The notes under the pieces were generated by a model that did no database searches, was not told the DNA's origin, and saw only the letters and a program-made list of their open reading frames with translations. From JAATFY01 sp049276515 (GTDB lineage: Bacteria; Pseudomonadota; Alphaproteobacteria; UBA9219), in the NCBI GenBank assembly GCA_049276515.1, contig JBASWO010000115.1:1-11980 (forward strand): a stretch of DNA of 11,980 nt, written 5' to 3'. A program made the position numbers and the translations under genes. Below, one piece after another: positions 6,243 to 11,980 of the stretch. The stretch's first letter is position 1; every line of letters starts with the position of its first letter.

Positions 6243-9196
6243 GCCTTAGCCTTTCCCATCAAGAGTAAGCGCATTGCGAGGACGAATGCGATTTCAGTGC
6301 CACAAAAACCAATAAGACCTGCAGCAATGTTATTCGTAAAGCCATAAGAATGTAAGCCGACATTCAGCAAATTGACGCCAAACCAGGATAAAGCCACAAC
6401 AACATTCGTTAAAACCGCAATTGATGCGAAGTTAAGAGGGCTTAGAACTTTGGCGATTTTGCCGTGCAGGAGCCAGAGCAGCCACAAAACAATAAGCATT
6501 GCGCCATTTTCTTTGGGGTCCCAGCCCCAGAAGCGACCCCAGGATTGATCTGCCCAAATGCCACCAAGAATAGTGCCCAGCAGTGAGAAGAAGGCAGCAA
6601 TTAAAGCAACAGCCAAAATGGTATTGATCAGATTGGTGTGAAAAGCAGGATCACGCGGTTTAGTCCAGCGGCTGATCAGATAAATATGACCTAGTGTGCC
6701 TGCCACCAAGGCACAGCCATAGCCTGTTGTAATGGCTATGACATGTGTCGCAAGCCAGAAATTTGTATTAAGGACAGCAACCAACATTTCCATGGTATCG
6801 CCGTCAGCGGCATAGCGTGTGCTGATAAATAAAAGAACTGTACCTATAAGGGCGCCTACGATGAGGCTGGTGGTGTCTTGACGCTTTCTCTCAAACACAA
6901 GGGATAAGAAAACAGCAATAAAAGAAACAAAGAGCGTTGTTTCATAAAGTGTAGCAACGGGTGGCCGGTCCATAATAATGATGCGCATGATAATGGCGGC
7001 GGCATGGAGTGCTAATCCTAAACAGAGACTGGTAAAGGCTGCCGTATAAAGGCTGGGTCGATTGGCTATAAAATACATAAAGAGGAAGGCGAATGCCAAA
7101 AAATACAAAGCGAGCGTGAGGGTTATAAAATTGGTTTTAATATAAAAAGCTTCAAGTTTAACGCGAAAGGCAAGGGCCTTATCTTGCGCTAACTCAAAAG
7201 CTTGATTGCGTGCTTGAGCGCTGAGTGTTTTCCAACTTAAGACATCCTTATGCTGAAAGGCGGTCACCATTTGCTTCCATAGATCTATATACGCAGCACT
7301 TTGGGGCGATCCATGGCCTTGCATCAAACTTGTCCAAGGGGATTGCCAGGTGTCGCTATCGTTGGTCCATTGTGGAGGCACAATGCGTAAAAGCGAGGAT
7401 TGTTGATGTTTTGAAATATGGAGGTAATCAAGCACAAGAAAGGCGCGTTCTCTTTGCGCTTTGTCTAATTGAGTAGGTTTTGTGTGTTTGAAATCCTCGG
7501 CCGCGGCCAGGATGTAGTTTTCACTTGGCAAAAGATCGAGGAAGGTTAGATCTTCTCCTGACTTTACATTGAGGTCTTGAGCCAGTTTTGCAGTGTGAAT
7601 TTGAAAGCGCGGCTGGATCAAAGATAAGGACTGACTGATCAATATATAAGCTGTGACTTTGGAATAAAGCTCGACCATCTGATGCTGTGATGGTGTGCGC
7701 TTGGCCTCATCCATATCCAAAATGCTTTGCAAGGTCTTGCCATAGGTTTCAAAGGCGCGCGAAATTTCGAGATAAGAATAACGGTGGTGTTGATGAAGCG
7801 GGAGGCCAAGTGCATTGACAACATCGGGATTGGCAATATTAAAAACGGGTCGCTCAAAGGATTTTTCTGGTGTGAAAAGAAGCTCGGCTAGCCACGCGCT
7901 GGCCGACATCTCAGGTAAAGAGCTCTGTCCTGAAAAGGCTAATAAATAAGCGCGTGCAAAACTGGAGAGAGGCTTAATGCGCCCTTCGTGTAAAATCGGC
8001 ACTTCACTAAAATTCTGATAATCAAGATCATTGGCGTGCGCTGGGGTAGTCAGGCAACCTAGGATGAAGAGTGTGATGGCCAGCTTTTTCATTTTCAATT
8101 TGGGGATGCGAGCAAATAAATGCATCAAAAGCCCACAGCATAAAATGATGCTCGAAATATATGGGAAAACAGCGCCAATATTTTTTACAGCAGCTAAAAT
8201 TGTGGCGTTTTGACCTTCTTTTTCAAGGAAGGATGACTGATAGAAAGTATATCCTTTGTAGCGGAGCGGGCTGTTCATCGAAATGAGGCTGTGCCACTGC
8301 ACAGACCCATCTGTCAGAATAACTTCTGACTGATATTCACGGGGTTTGTCCGTGCCCGGATATAATTGCTTTTCAAATTTAATCAGTTTGATGGAGAAGG
8401 GAAGTGCTGTGCGCTGGCGACGAAATTCAACAGTATATGTTTTGCCCTTTACTTTAAGATGTTGCGTGATCGGACTATCTTGAATAAGGGCATAGCGACC
8501 ATCTGTTTTCTTGTCTGCCCCAGTAATATTAAAAATGATCCCGCTTAGATTTTTACCGTCATCAGGTGATAACGGAATTCCTCGCATCTCATTGGCAACA
8601 AGCATGCCATGCACAGAACCATCTTGAAGAGCGGTTGAGCGTTGTGTAATGGCGCAATTATCACATTGTTGTTCGACGCTGATCGTAAAAGGTAAGGAAG
8701 ATCTGAGCGGTGTGTTCGATTGCAATTGCGCGTGATTAAAAACCACCTCAATTTTTTTGCTATCAACGATGGCAAGTTCATGTTGCCGGTAATCTTCAAT
8801 ATAAGATGATGAAGAACCTTCATCGATTAAGACAAAACCCTCGCTACTAAAGGCAGCTGTCAAACCTCCGCCCAAAATGAGGAGGAGAGCACCACAATGT
8901 GTTGTGAGTGTACCGATTTTAGATTTAGTCCAGGGCTCATGGATCAGTTTGGACAGCAGATTAATAAAAATCAGCGTCATGATGGTGTAGCCACCAGGTA
9001 AGGGAATAACGCCCCACATCCAGATGACAAAGGAAGCAAAAAACAGCTTATGAGCAAGATAAAGGCCAATATATTTTTGCGCGATCGTGCCAACGACCAG
9101 CAAAAACATGAGAGGGATCAGTAAATAAAAGAAGACAACAGGCCGTGCGGTCCAGCGCAGCAAGGCGGTCAAATGTTCGTAGAGGCTGGGTTTCAT
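6239..9196 (-). CDS. ccsBA: Fused System II cytochrome c synthetase CcsBA (ResB-CcsA)
   Basis: A 985-residue membrane protein fusing both System II subunits, which export haem and attach it to apocytochromes c outside the inner membrane. Residues 1-365 are the ResB/CcsB part, with helices near 20-40, 52-64, 71-84, 98-116 and 341-362 around a periplasmic domain (about 117-340). A hydrophobic stretch at 370-387 leads into a second periplasmic region (389-688) starting with HEGRIKPLSSFAR, as in fused CcsBA proteins. Residues 689-980 are the multi-helix CcsA part with RPPVATLYET (744-753), the tryptophan-rich haem-handling WWD motif at 881-896 (WADQSWGRFWGWDPKE), periplasmic histidines His818 and His949 (GLHSYGF) and candidate intramembrane histidines His100 and His731. 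The ATG at 9196 is chosen because the longer frame to 9253 runs into the tRNA gene. No clear Shine-Dalgarno site precedes it. The downstream tlpA-like gene overlaps its stop. This system is atypical for an alphaproteobacterium. Confidence 0.92.
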   Translation of the reverse strand: MKPSLYEHLTALLRWTARPVVFFYLLIPLMFLLVVGTIAQKYIGLYLAHKLFFASFVIWMWGVIPLPGGYTIMTLIFINLLSKLIHEPWTKSKIGTLTTHCGALLLILGGGLTAAFSSEGFVLIDEGSSSSYIEDYRQHELAIVDSKKIEVVFNHAQLQSNTPLRSSLPFTISVEQQCDNCAITQRSTALQDGSVHGMLVANEMRGIPLSPDDGKNLSGIIFNITGADKKTDGRYALIQDSPITQHLKVKGKTYTVEFRRQRTALPFSIKLIKFEKQLYPGTDKPREYQSEVILTDGSVQWHSLISMNSPLRYKGYTFYQSSFLEKEGQNATILAAVKNIGAVFPYISSIILCCGLLMHLFARIPKLKMKKLAITLFILGCLTTPAHANDLDYQNFSEVPILHEGRIKPLSSFARAYLLAFSGQSSLPEMSASAWLAELLFTPEKSFERPVFNIANPDVVNALGLPLHQHHRYSYLEISRAFETYGKTLQSILDMDEAKRTPSQHQMVELYSKVTAYILISQSLSLIQPRFQIHTAKLAQDLNVKSGEDLTFLDLLPSENYILAAAEDFKHTKPTQLDKAQRERAFLVLDYLHISKHQQSSLLRIVPPQWTNDSDTWQSPWTSLMQGHGSPQSAAYIDLWKQMVTAFQHKDVLSWKTLSAQARNQAFELAQDKALAFRVKLEAFYIKTNFITLTLALYFLAFAFLFMYFIANRPSLYTAAFTSLCLGLALHAAAIIMRIIIMDRPPVATLYETTLFVSFIAVFLSLVFERKRQDTTSLIVGALIGTVLLFISTRYAADGDTMEMLVAVLNTNFWLATHVIAITTGYGCALVAGTLGHIYLISRWTKPRDPAFHTNLINTILAVALIAAFFSLLGTILGGIWADQSWGRFWGWDPKENGAMLIVLWLLWLLHGKIAKVLSPLNFASIAVLTNVVVALSWFGVNLLNVGLHSYGFTNNIAAGLIGFCGTEIAFVLAMRLLLMGKAKA

Positions 9197-9212
9197 AACG
9201 GGCCAAATATAA

Positions 9213-9302
9213 TGGCGGATGGGGTGGGATTCGAACCCACGGAGAGCTTGCACCCTCGCCGGTTTTCAAGACCGGTTCCTTAAACCACTCGGACACCCAT
9301 CC
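9213..9302 (-). tRNA. tRNA-Ser (anticodon UGA), CCA encoded
   Basis: Read on the minus strand this folds into a class II tRNA of 90 bases. The acceptor stem GGATGGG pairs with CCCATCC, the T arm is GTGGG-TTCGAAT-CCCAC, and a long variable arm (GAG...CTC) is typical of serine tRNAs. The anticodon stem ACCGG/CCGGT encloses the loop CTTGAAA, giving anticodon TGA (plus-strand 9266-9268), which reads UCA and related serine codons. Discriminator G73 is followed by a genomically encoded CCA at 9215-9213. The gene ends only 16 bases before the ccsBA start codon on the same strand, so both probably share a transcript. Confidence 0.97.
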
Positions 9303-9312
9303 AACGGTGGCT

Positions 9313-9340
9313 GTTATAGCAGAGTTAATTGGGCTGTCGA
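9313..9340 (-). promoter_or_regulatory. Sigma-70-type promoter for tRNA-Ser (and probably ccsBA-tlpA)
   Basis: On the minus strand, TCGACA (9340-9335; five of six matches to TTGACA) and TATAAC (9318-9313; five of six to TATAAT) are separated by 16 bases. The expected transcription start falls within a few bases of the mature tRNA 5' end at 9302. No other convincing promoter was seen between the tRNA and ccsBA, where only 16 bases are available, so this promoter probably drives the whole tRNA-ccsBA-tlpA unit. Confidence 0.6.
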
Positions 9341-9496
9341 GCCAGTGTAAGTGCCATATCTATGCACATTTTTAGCCCTTTTTACTCGAACTGGGATTGA
9401 TAAAATTACAAAGTTGAGAGAAGTGCTGGTCAGGTTGAGCAGGAGGTACCTTGGAAAATCCTTCTGCATGAGCTTCATTTGAGAATGTGTTCGCCA

Positions 9497-9525
9497 TTGA
9501 CCCCCTTTTTATTTATCTCCATATT
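9497..9525 (+). promoter_or_regulatory. Likely promoter of the glycosyltransferase gene
   Basis: TTGACC (9497-9502) and CATATT (9520-9525) are 17 bases apart, a reasonable sigma-70-like match. The predicted start near 9532 would give a leader of about 42 bases to the ATG at 9574, with AGGAAA as ribosome site. This supports the internal start over the longer frame that begins at 9487. The rest of the gap from 9341 to 9496 shows no recognisable gene, only a purine-rich AGGAGG followed by a six-codon frame. Confidence 0.4.
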
Positions 9526-9573
9526 GTTTTCATCAATCCAAAACTATCCGAAGACGATCTTAGGAAACGCCTT

Positions 9574-10290
9574 ATGCCGCCACTACTAAGTTATGCGCTT
9601 ATGACGCATAATGAATTTACCGAGCTTCAGTGGTTGATGGAGGTCATACGGCCTTTCCAAAATGATCAAACAGAAATTGTCGTGCTTGATGATTTCTCAG
9701 AACCACCCATGGTTGATTATATTAAAAGCCAGAATGTGCGGTTCTACCAAAGGGCTTTAAACAAAAATTTTTCAGCACAGAGAAATTATTTAAAGAACTT
9801 GTGTAAGGGTGAATTTATTTTTCTTCTAGATCCAGATGAATTGCCATCCCCACAATTGTTAGCAGATCTGCCCAAAGTTTTAGCCAAGATGCGTGATAAC
9901 TCCATGGATGCCTGTTGTATGTCGCGGCTCAATATTTTGGTGGATGGTGACAGTCCGGTTGATGCACGCACTCTGACAGTGTCAGATGCTGATCTTGTTC
10001 ATCAAAAACGCGATGACCAAATAAGAATTTTGCAGAATGTTCCCGGAATTTATTGGGTTAATCACGTGCATGAGCGTATGGTGGGCTTGCGTCGTGCGTG
10101 TCGGCTTCCACAGCAAATTCGCTATGCCTTGTTGCATTGTAAAACGCGCGCGCGTCAGGGAAAGCAAAACGCGTTTTATCGCGGTATTTTGCTGCGTTAT
10201 GTCGATAAATGGCGGAAATCTTTATCCAAGCGCCTAGGGCTAATTAAACACCCGCAATGGATGGATGTGCCGGAGAGCTGGTTAAGCTAG
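9574..10290 (+). CDS. Family 2 glycosyltransferase (small, soluble)
   Basis: A 238-residue GT-A fold glycosyltransferase. Residues 5-13 (LSYALMTHNE) are the GT2 opening strand, Asp39-Asp40 in IVVLDDFSEP bind the nucleotide, and the DPDE at 86-89 in FLLDPDELPSP is the metal-binding DxD equivalent. The arrangement NKNFSAQRNYLKNLCKGEFIFLLDPDE resembles the lipopolysaccharide-core glycosyltransferases related to WaaE. The donor and acceptor cannot be told from sequence. No transmembrane helix is seen, so it probably acts at the cytoplasmic face of the inner membrane. The ATG at 9574 is preferred over the in-frame GTG at 9487 because it has AGGAAA eight bases upstream, the family homology starts just after it, and a promoter-like pair lies between the two starts. 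It stands alone, with no sugar or LPS genes beside it, and its end overlaps xthA on the other strand by 9 bases. Confidence 0.82.
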   Translation: MPPLLSYALMTHNEFTELQWLMEVIRPFQNDQTEIVVLDDFSEPPMVDYIKSQNVRFYQRALNKNFSAQRNYLKNLCKGEFIFLLDPDELPSPQLLADLPKVLAKMRDNSMDACCMSRLNILVDGDSPVDARTLTVSDADLVHQKRDDQIRILQNVPGIYWVNHVHERMVGLRRACRLPQQIRYALLHCKTRARQGKQNAFYRGILLRYVDKWRKSLSKRLGLIKHPQWMDVPESWLS

Positions 10291-11052
10291 CTCTAAAATC
10301 ACGGGTGTGTGATCAGACGCCTTTTCTTTGCCGCGAGGGGTGCGATCAATAGTGCAGCCGGTCATGCGATCTGCGGCCTCTGGGGAAAGCAGAAAATGAT
10401 CAATGCGAAGGCCGGCATCGCGTTGCCAAGATCCCGCTTGGTAATCCCAAAAAGTATAAGCATTTTTTGCATTGGGATGGAGAGCGCGAAACGCTTCGAT
10501 GTAACCTACTTGCACAACATCACGAAAGGCTGCGCGAGATTGGGGTAAAAACAAAGCATCATTTATCCAGCGCTCAGGCGCATACACATCAATCGCCTCT
10601 GGGATGACATTGTAATCTCCTCCAAGCACCACGGGCATTTCATTTTTAAGTAATGACGCTGCATGACTTTTAAGGCGGCGCAACCATTCGAGCTTATAGG
10701 GATATTTTTCGCTATCGACTGGGTTGCCGTTGGGAAGATAGATGCTCGCAACGCGAATGCCTTGGATGGTGGCTTCGATATAGCGCGATTGCGTATCGGA
10801 TCCTGCTTCGGGCAAATGCTCTAAGACATCTTCAATGGGATGACGGCTGAGAATGGCGACGCCATTATAACTTTTTTGACCGAGAGCATGAGATTTATAT
10901 CCCGCTGCTTCGATCTCAAGTTTTGGAAAATTTTGTGTTTCACACTTAATTTCTTGTAAGAGGACAACGTCCGGCTTTTGTTCATTGAGCCATTCGAGAA
11001 CGTTCGGCAAACGCGCTTTGACTGAATTAACGTTCCAGGTTGCTATACGCAT
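10282..11052 (-). CDS. xthA: Exodeoxyribonuclease III (AP endonuclease)
   Basis: A 256-residue member of the exonuclease III/endonuclease-exonuclease-phosphatase family, which cuts DNA 5' to abasic sites and trims 3' ends in base excision repair. Catalytic residues match E. coli ExoIII: Asn7 in ATWNVNS, Glu34 in LLQEIK, Tyr105 in SIYLPNG, Asp146 and Asn148 in GGDYNV, Asp218 in LRIDHF, and Asp247/His248 in SDHTP. The ATG at 11052 gives the canonical MRIATWNVNS start; an in-frame TTG at 11064 overlapping the erpA stop would add only four residues. It lies 8 bases downstream of erpA in the same direction, so the two are probably cotranscribed. The 3' end overlaps the convergent glycosyltransferase gene. 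Confidence 0.96.
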   Translation of the reverse strand: MRIATWNVNSVKARLPNVLEWLNEQKPDVVLLQEIKCETQNFPKLEIEAAGYKSHALGQKSYNGVAILSRHPIEDVLEHLPEAGSDTQSRYIEATIQGIRVASIYLPNGNPVDSEKYPYKLEWLRRLKSHAASLLKNEMPVVLGGDYNVIPEAIDVYAPERWINDALFLPQSRAAFRDVVQVGYIEAFRALHPNAKNAYTFWDYQAGSWQRDAGLRIDHFLLSPEAADRMTGCTIDRTPRGKEKASDHTPVILELA

Positions 11053-11060
11053 AAAATGAC

Positions 11061-11420
11061 TCAAACTTTTGTCGAAAAAGAGGATCCGCAGCCGCAGGAA
11101 GAGTCGGCATTGGGATTAATGACTTTAAAGCCGGCTTCCATGAGATTTTCACCAAAATCAATTTCGCTGCCTTTAAGCAGTTCGAGGGAGGTCTTATCAA
11201 CGACAAGTTTAGCTCCATCGCGAGAAACGATAATGTCTTCAACAGCATCGAACTTGGTATCGAAGTTGAAACGATATTGGTAGCCAGAACAGCCACCCCC
11301 GAGAACTTCTAGCCTCACCATAAGAGAGGGGTTCTTTTCATCAGCCACGACCTTATTGATCCGCCGTGCTGCAGCTTGGGTCAATTTGAGGTCCTGAGGT
11401 GGTATAGATGATTGTTCCAT
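11061..11420 (-). CDS. erpA: Iron-sulfur cluster insertion protein ErpA (A-type carrier)
   Basis: A 119-residue HesB/IscA family protein with the three cluster-ligating cysteines in place: Cys44 in GGGCSGYQY, and Cys109 and Cys111 in SSCGCGSSF. Length and spacing match E. coli ErpA (114 residues). It delivers Fe-S clusters to apo-enzymes in the cytosol. The start ATG at 11420 has AGGAAA upstream at a suitable distance. It leads a two-gene unit with xthA and is divergent from dgt across 50 bases. IscA or SufA paralogues share the cysteine pattern, but the N-terminal LKLTQAAARRI and the VRLEVLGGGCSGYQYRF segment favour ErpA. Confidence 0.92.
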   Translation of the reverse strand: MEQSSIPPQDLKLTQAAARRINKVVADEKNPSLMVRLEVLGGGCSGYQYRFNFDTKFDAVEDIIVSRDGAKLVVDKTSLELLKGSEIDFGENLMEAGFKVINPNADSSCGCGSSFSTKV

Positions 11421-11437
11421 AAGCGCTTTCCTGCCTA

Positions 11438-11449
11438 GCCAAAATTGGC
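11438..11449. promoter_or_regulatory. Short inverted repeat in the erpA/dgt divergent region
   Basis: GCCAA-AA-TTGGC is a 5-2-5 inverted repeat in the middle of the 50-base space between the divergent erpA and dgt genes. Its position suits a shared operator, but the repeat is short and no clear -10/-35 pairs are recognisable around it, so it may be coincidence. Confidence 0.2.
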
Positions 11450-11470
11450 CCGTACCGTTAATGTGGGCCT

Positions 11471-11980
11471 ATGGACGGACATTTTCAAGATTCGGCTTCA
11501 GGGCTGGCTATTTATGCCACCAAAGCTACGGAAACGCGCGGGCGGCTGGTGCCGGAATCTCGGAGTGCTACGCGCACAGAATTCCAGCGCGATAGGGACC
11601 GTATTATTCATTCGGGCGCCTTTCGTAAGCTCCGCAATAAGACCCAGGTCTTTATTGAGAATGAGGGTGACTATTACCGCACCCGTCTTACACATTCACT
11701 CGAGGTTGCACAAATCGCTCGCTCCATAGCGCGCGCTTTGAGGATTGATGAAGATTTAACTGAAGCTGTAGCTCTTGCTCATGATCTTGGCCACACCTGC
11801 TTTGGCCATGCTGGTGAGGATGGTTTAGCAGAGTCGATGACGCCTTACGGTGGCTTCAGTCATAATGAACAAACTTTCCGAATTGTGACCAAGTTAGAAA
11901 GTACCTATGCGCGCTTCGATGGTTTAAATTTAACATGGGAAACGCTTGAAGGTGTCGTCAAACATAATGGTCCTGTAGAG
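11471..11980 (+). CDS. dgt: Deoxyguanosinetriphosphate triphosphohydrolase-like protein (3' end outside window)
   Basis: This is the N-terminal 170 residues of an HD-domain dNTP triphosphohydrolase (type 2 dGTPase), which removes triphosphate from dNTPs and so helps balance the dNTP pool. The frame runs open off the window end. Family landmarks are RSATRTEFQRDRDRIIHS, the first HD-domain His75 in TRLTHSLEVAQIAR, the HD pair His104-Asp105 in ALAHDLGH, and GLNLTWETLEGVVKHNGP near the cut. The ATG at 11471 is the only start available, because an in-frame TAA lies at 11459-11461 with no alternative start codon between. In most relatives HDLGH is followed by PPFGH; here it is TCFGH, a small deviation near the metal site that leaves the HD ligands intact. 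It is divergent from erpA. Confidence 0.93.
   Translation, partial: MDGHFQDSASGLAIYATKATETRGRLVPESRSATRTEFQRDRDRIIHSGAFRKLRNKTQVFIENEGDYYRTRLTHSLEVAQIARSIARALRIDEDLTEAVALAHDLGHTCFGHAGEDGLAESMTPYGGFSHNEQTFRIVTKLESTYARFDGLNLTWETLEGVVKHNGPVE

Noticed and set aside
9197..9253. N-terminal extension of CcsBA to 9253
   Set aside because: The extension is translated from the 3' half of the tRNA-Ser gene and is therefore not coding.
9487..9573. Longer glycosyltransferase start at the GTG at 9487
   Set aside because: A promoter-like pair falls within this stretch, the residues are not GT2-like, and the ATG at 9574 has a good ribosome site.
11445..11729. 94-codon plus-strand frame at the start of dgt
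   Set aside because: It overlaps the clearly homologous dgt frame beginning at 11471 and encodes no recognisable protein.
1..11980. Mobile elements, CRISPR arrays, toxin-antitoxin or defence genes
   Set aside because: No transposase, integrase, terminal repeats, direct-repeat arrays or defence domains were found; every substantial frame belongs to a metabolic or housekeeping family.

Overview
The window reads as a chromosomal segment of an alphaproteobacterium with fairly low GC (an impression of the mid-40s percent, not computed). The evidence is the housekeeping arrangement xthA-erpA facing a proteobacterial type-2 dGTPase, and a CCA-encoding tRNA-Ser. The exact lineage cannot be fixed from this sequence. 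No mobile elements, CRISPR arrays or phage genes were seen. The DNA is gene-dense, with many 4-9 base gene overlaps.

Layout. Positions 1-696 hold the end of a proline-rich protein with a degenerate LytM/M23 domain, probably an NlpD/DipM-like cell-wall amidase activator. Positions 797-5724 hold a tight four-gene operon: a DUF1338/HglS 2-oxoadipate dioxygenase/decarboxylase, a saccharopine-dehydrogenase-family enzyme that resembles lysine 6-dehydrogenase, an ALDH7-type aminoadipate-semialdehyde dehydrogenase, and a D-2-hydroxyglutarate dehydrogenase-like FAD enzyme. Together these describe an L-lysine to 2-oxoglutarate route in which only the 2-aminoadipate aminotransferase is missing locally.

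On the minus strand, 9340 down to 5721 holds a promoter, tRNA-Ser(UGA), a fused System II cytochrome c synthetase (CcsBA, 985 aa) and its TlpA/ResA-like thioredoxin partner. The fused System II synthase stands out because alphaproteobacteria generally use System I (Ccm). The lysine operon and the cytochrome operon converge so tightly that they share a CTAG in which both stop codons lie.

Positions 9497-10290 hold an isolated small family-2 glycosyltransferase with its own likely promoter. It converges on, and overlaps by 9 bases, the minus-strand pair erpA-xthA (11420-10282). Positions 11471-11980 hold the 5' part of dgt, divergent from erpA.

The points most worth following up are the condensed lysine-to-2-oxoglutarate operon, including the choice between lysine 6-dehydrogenase and saccharopine dehydrogenase, and the tRNA-led System II cytochrome c maturation operon.
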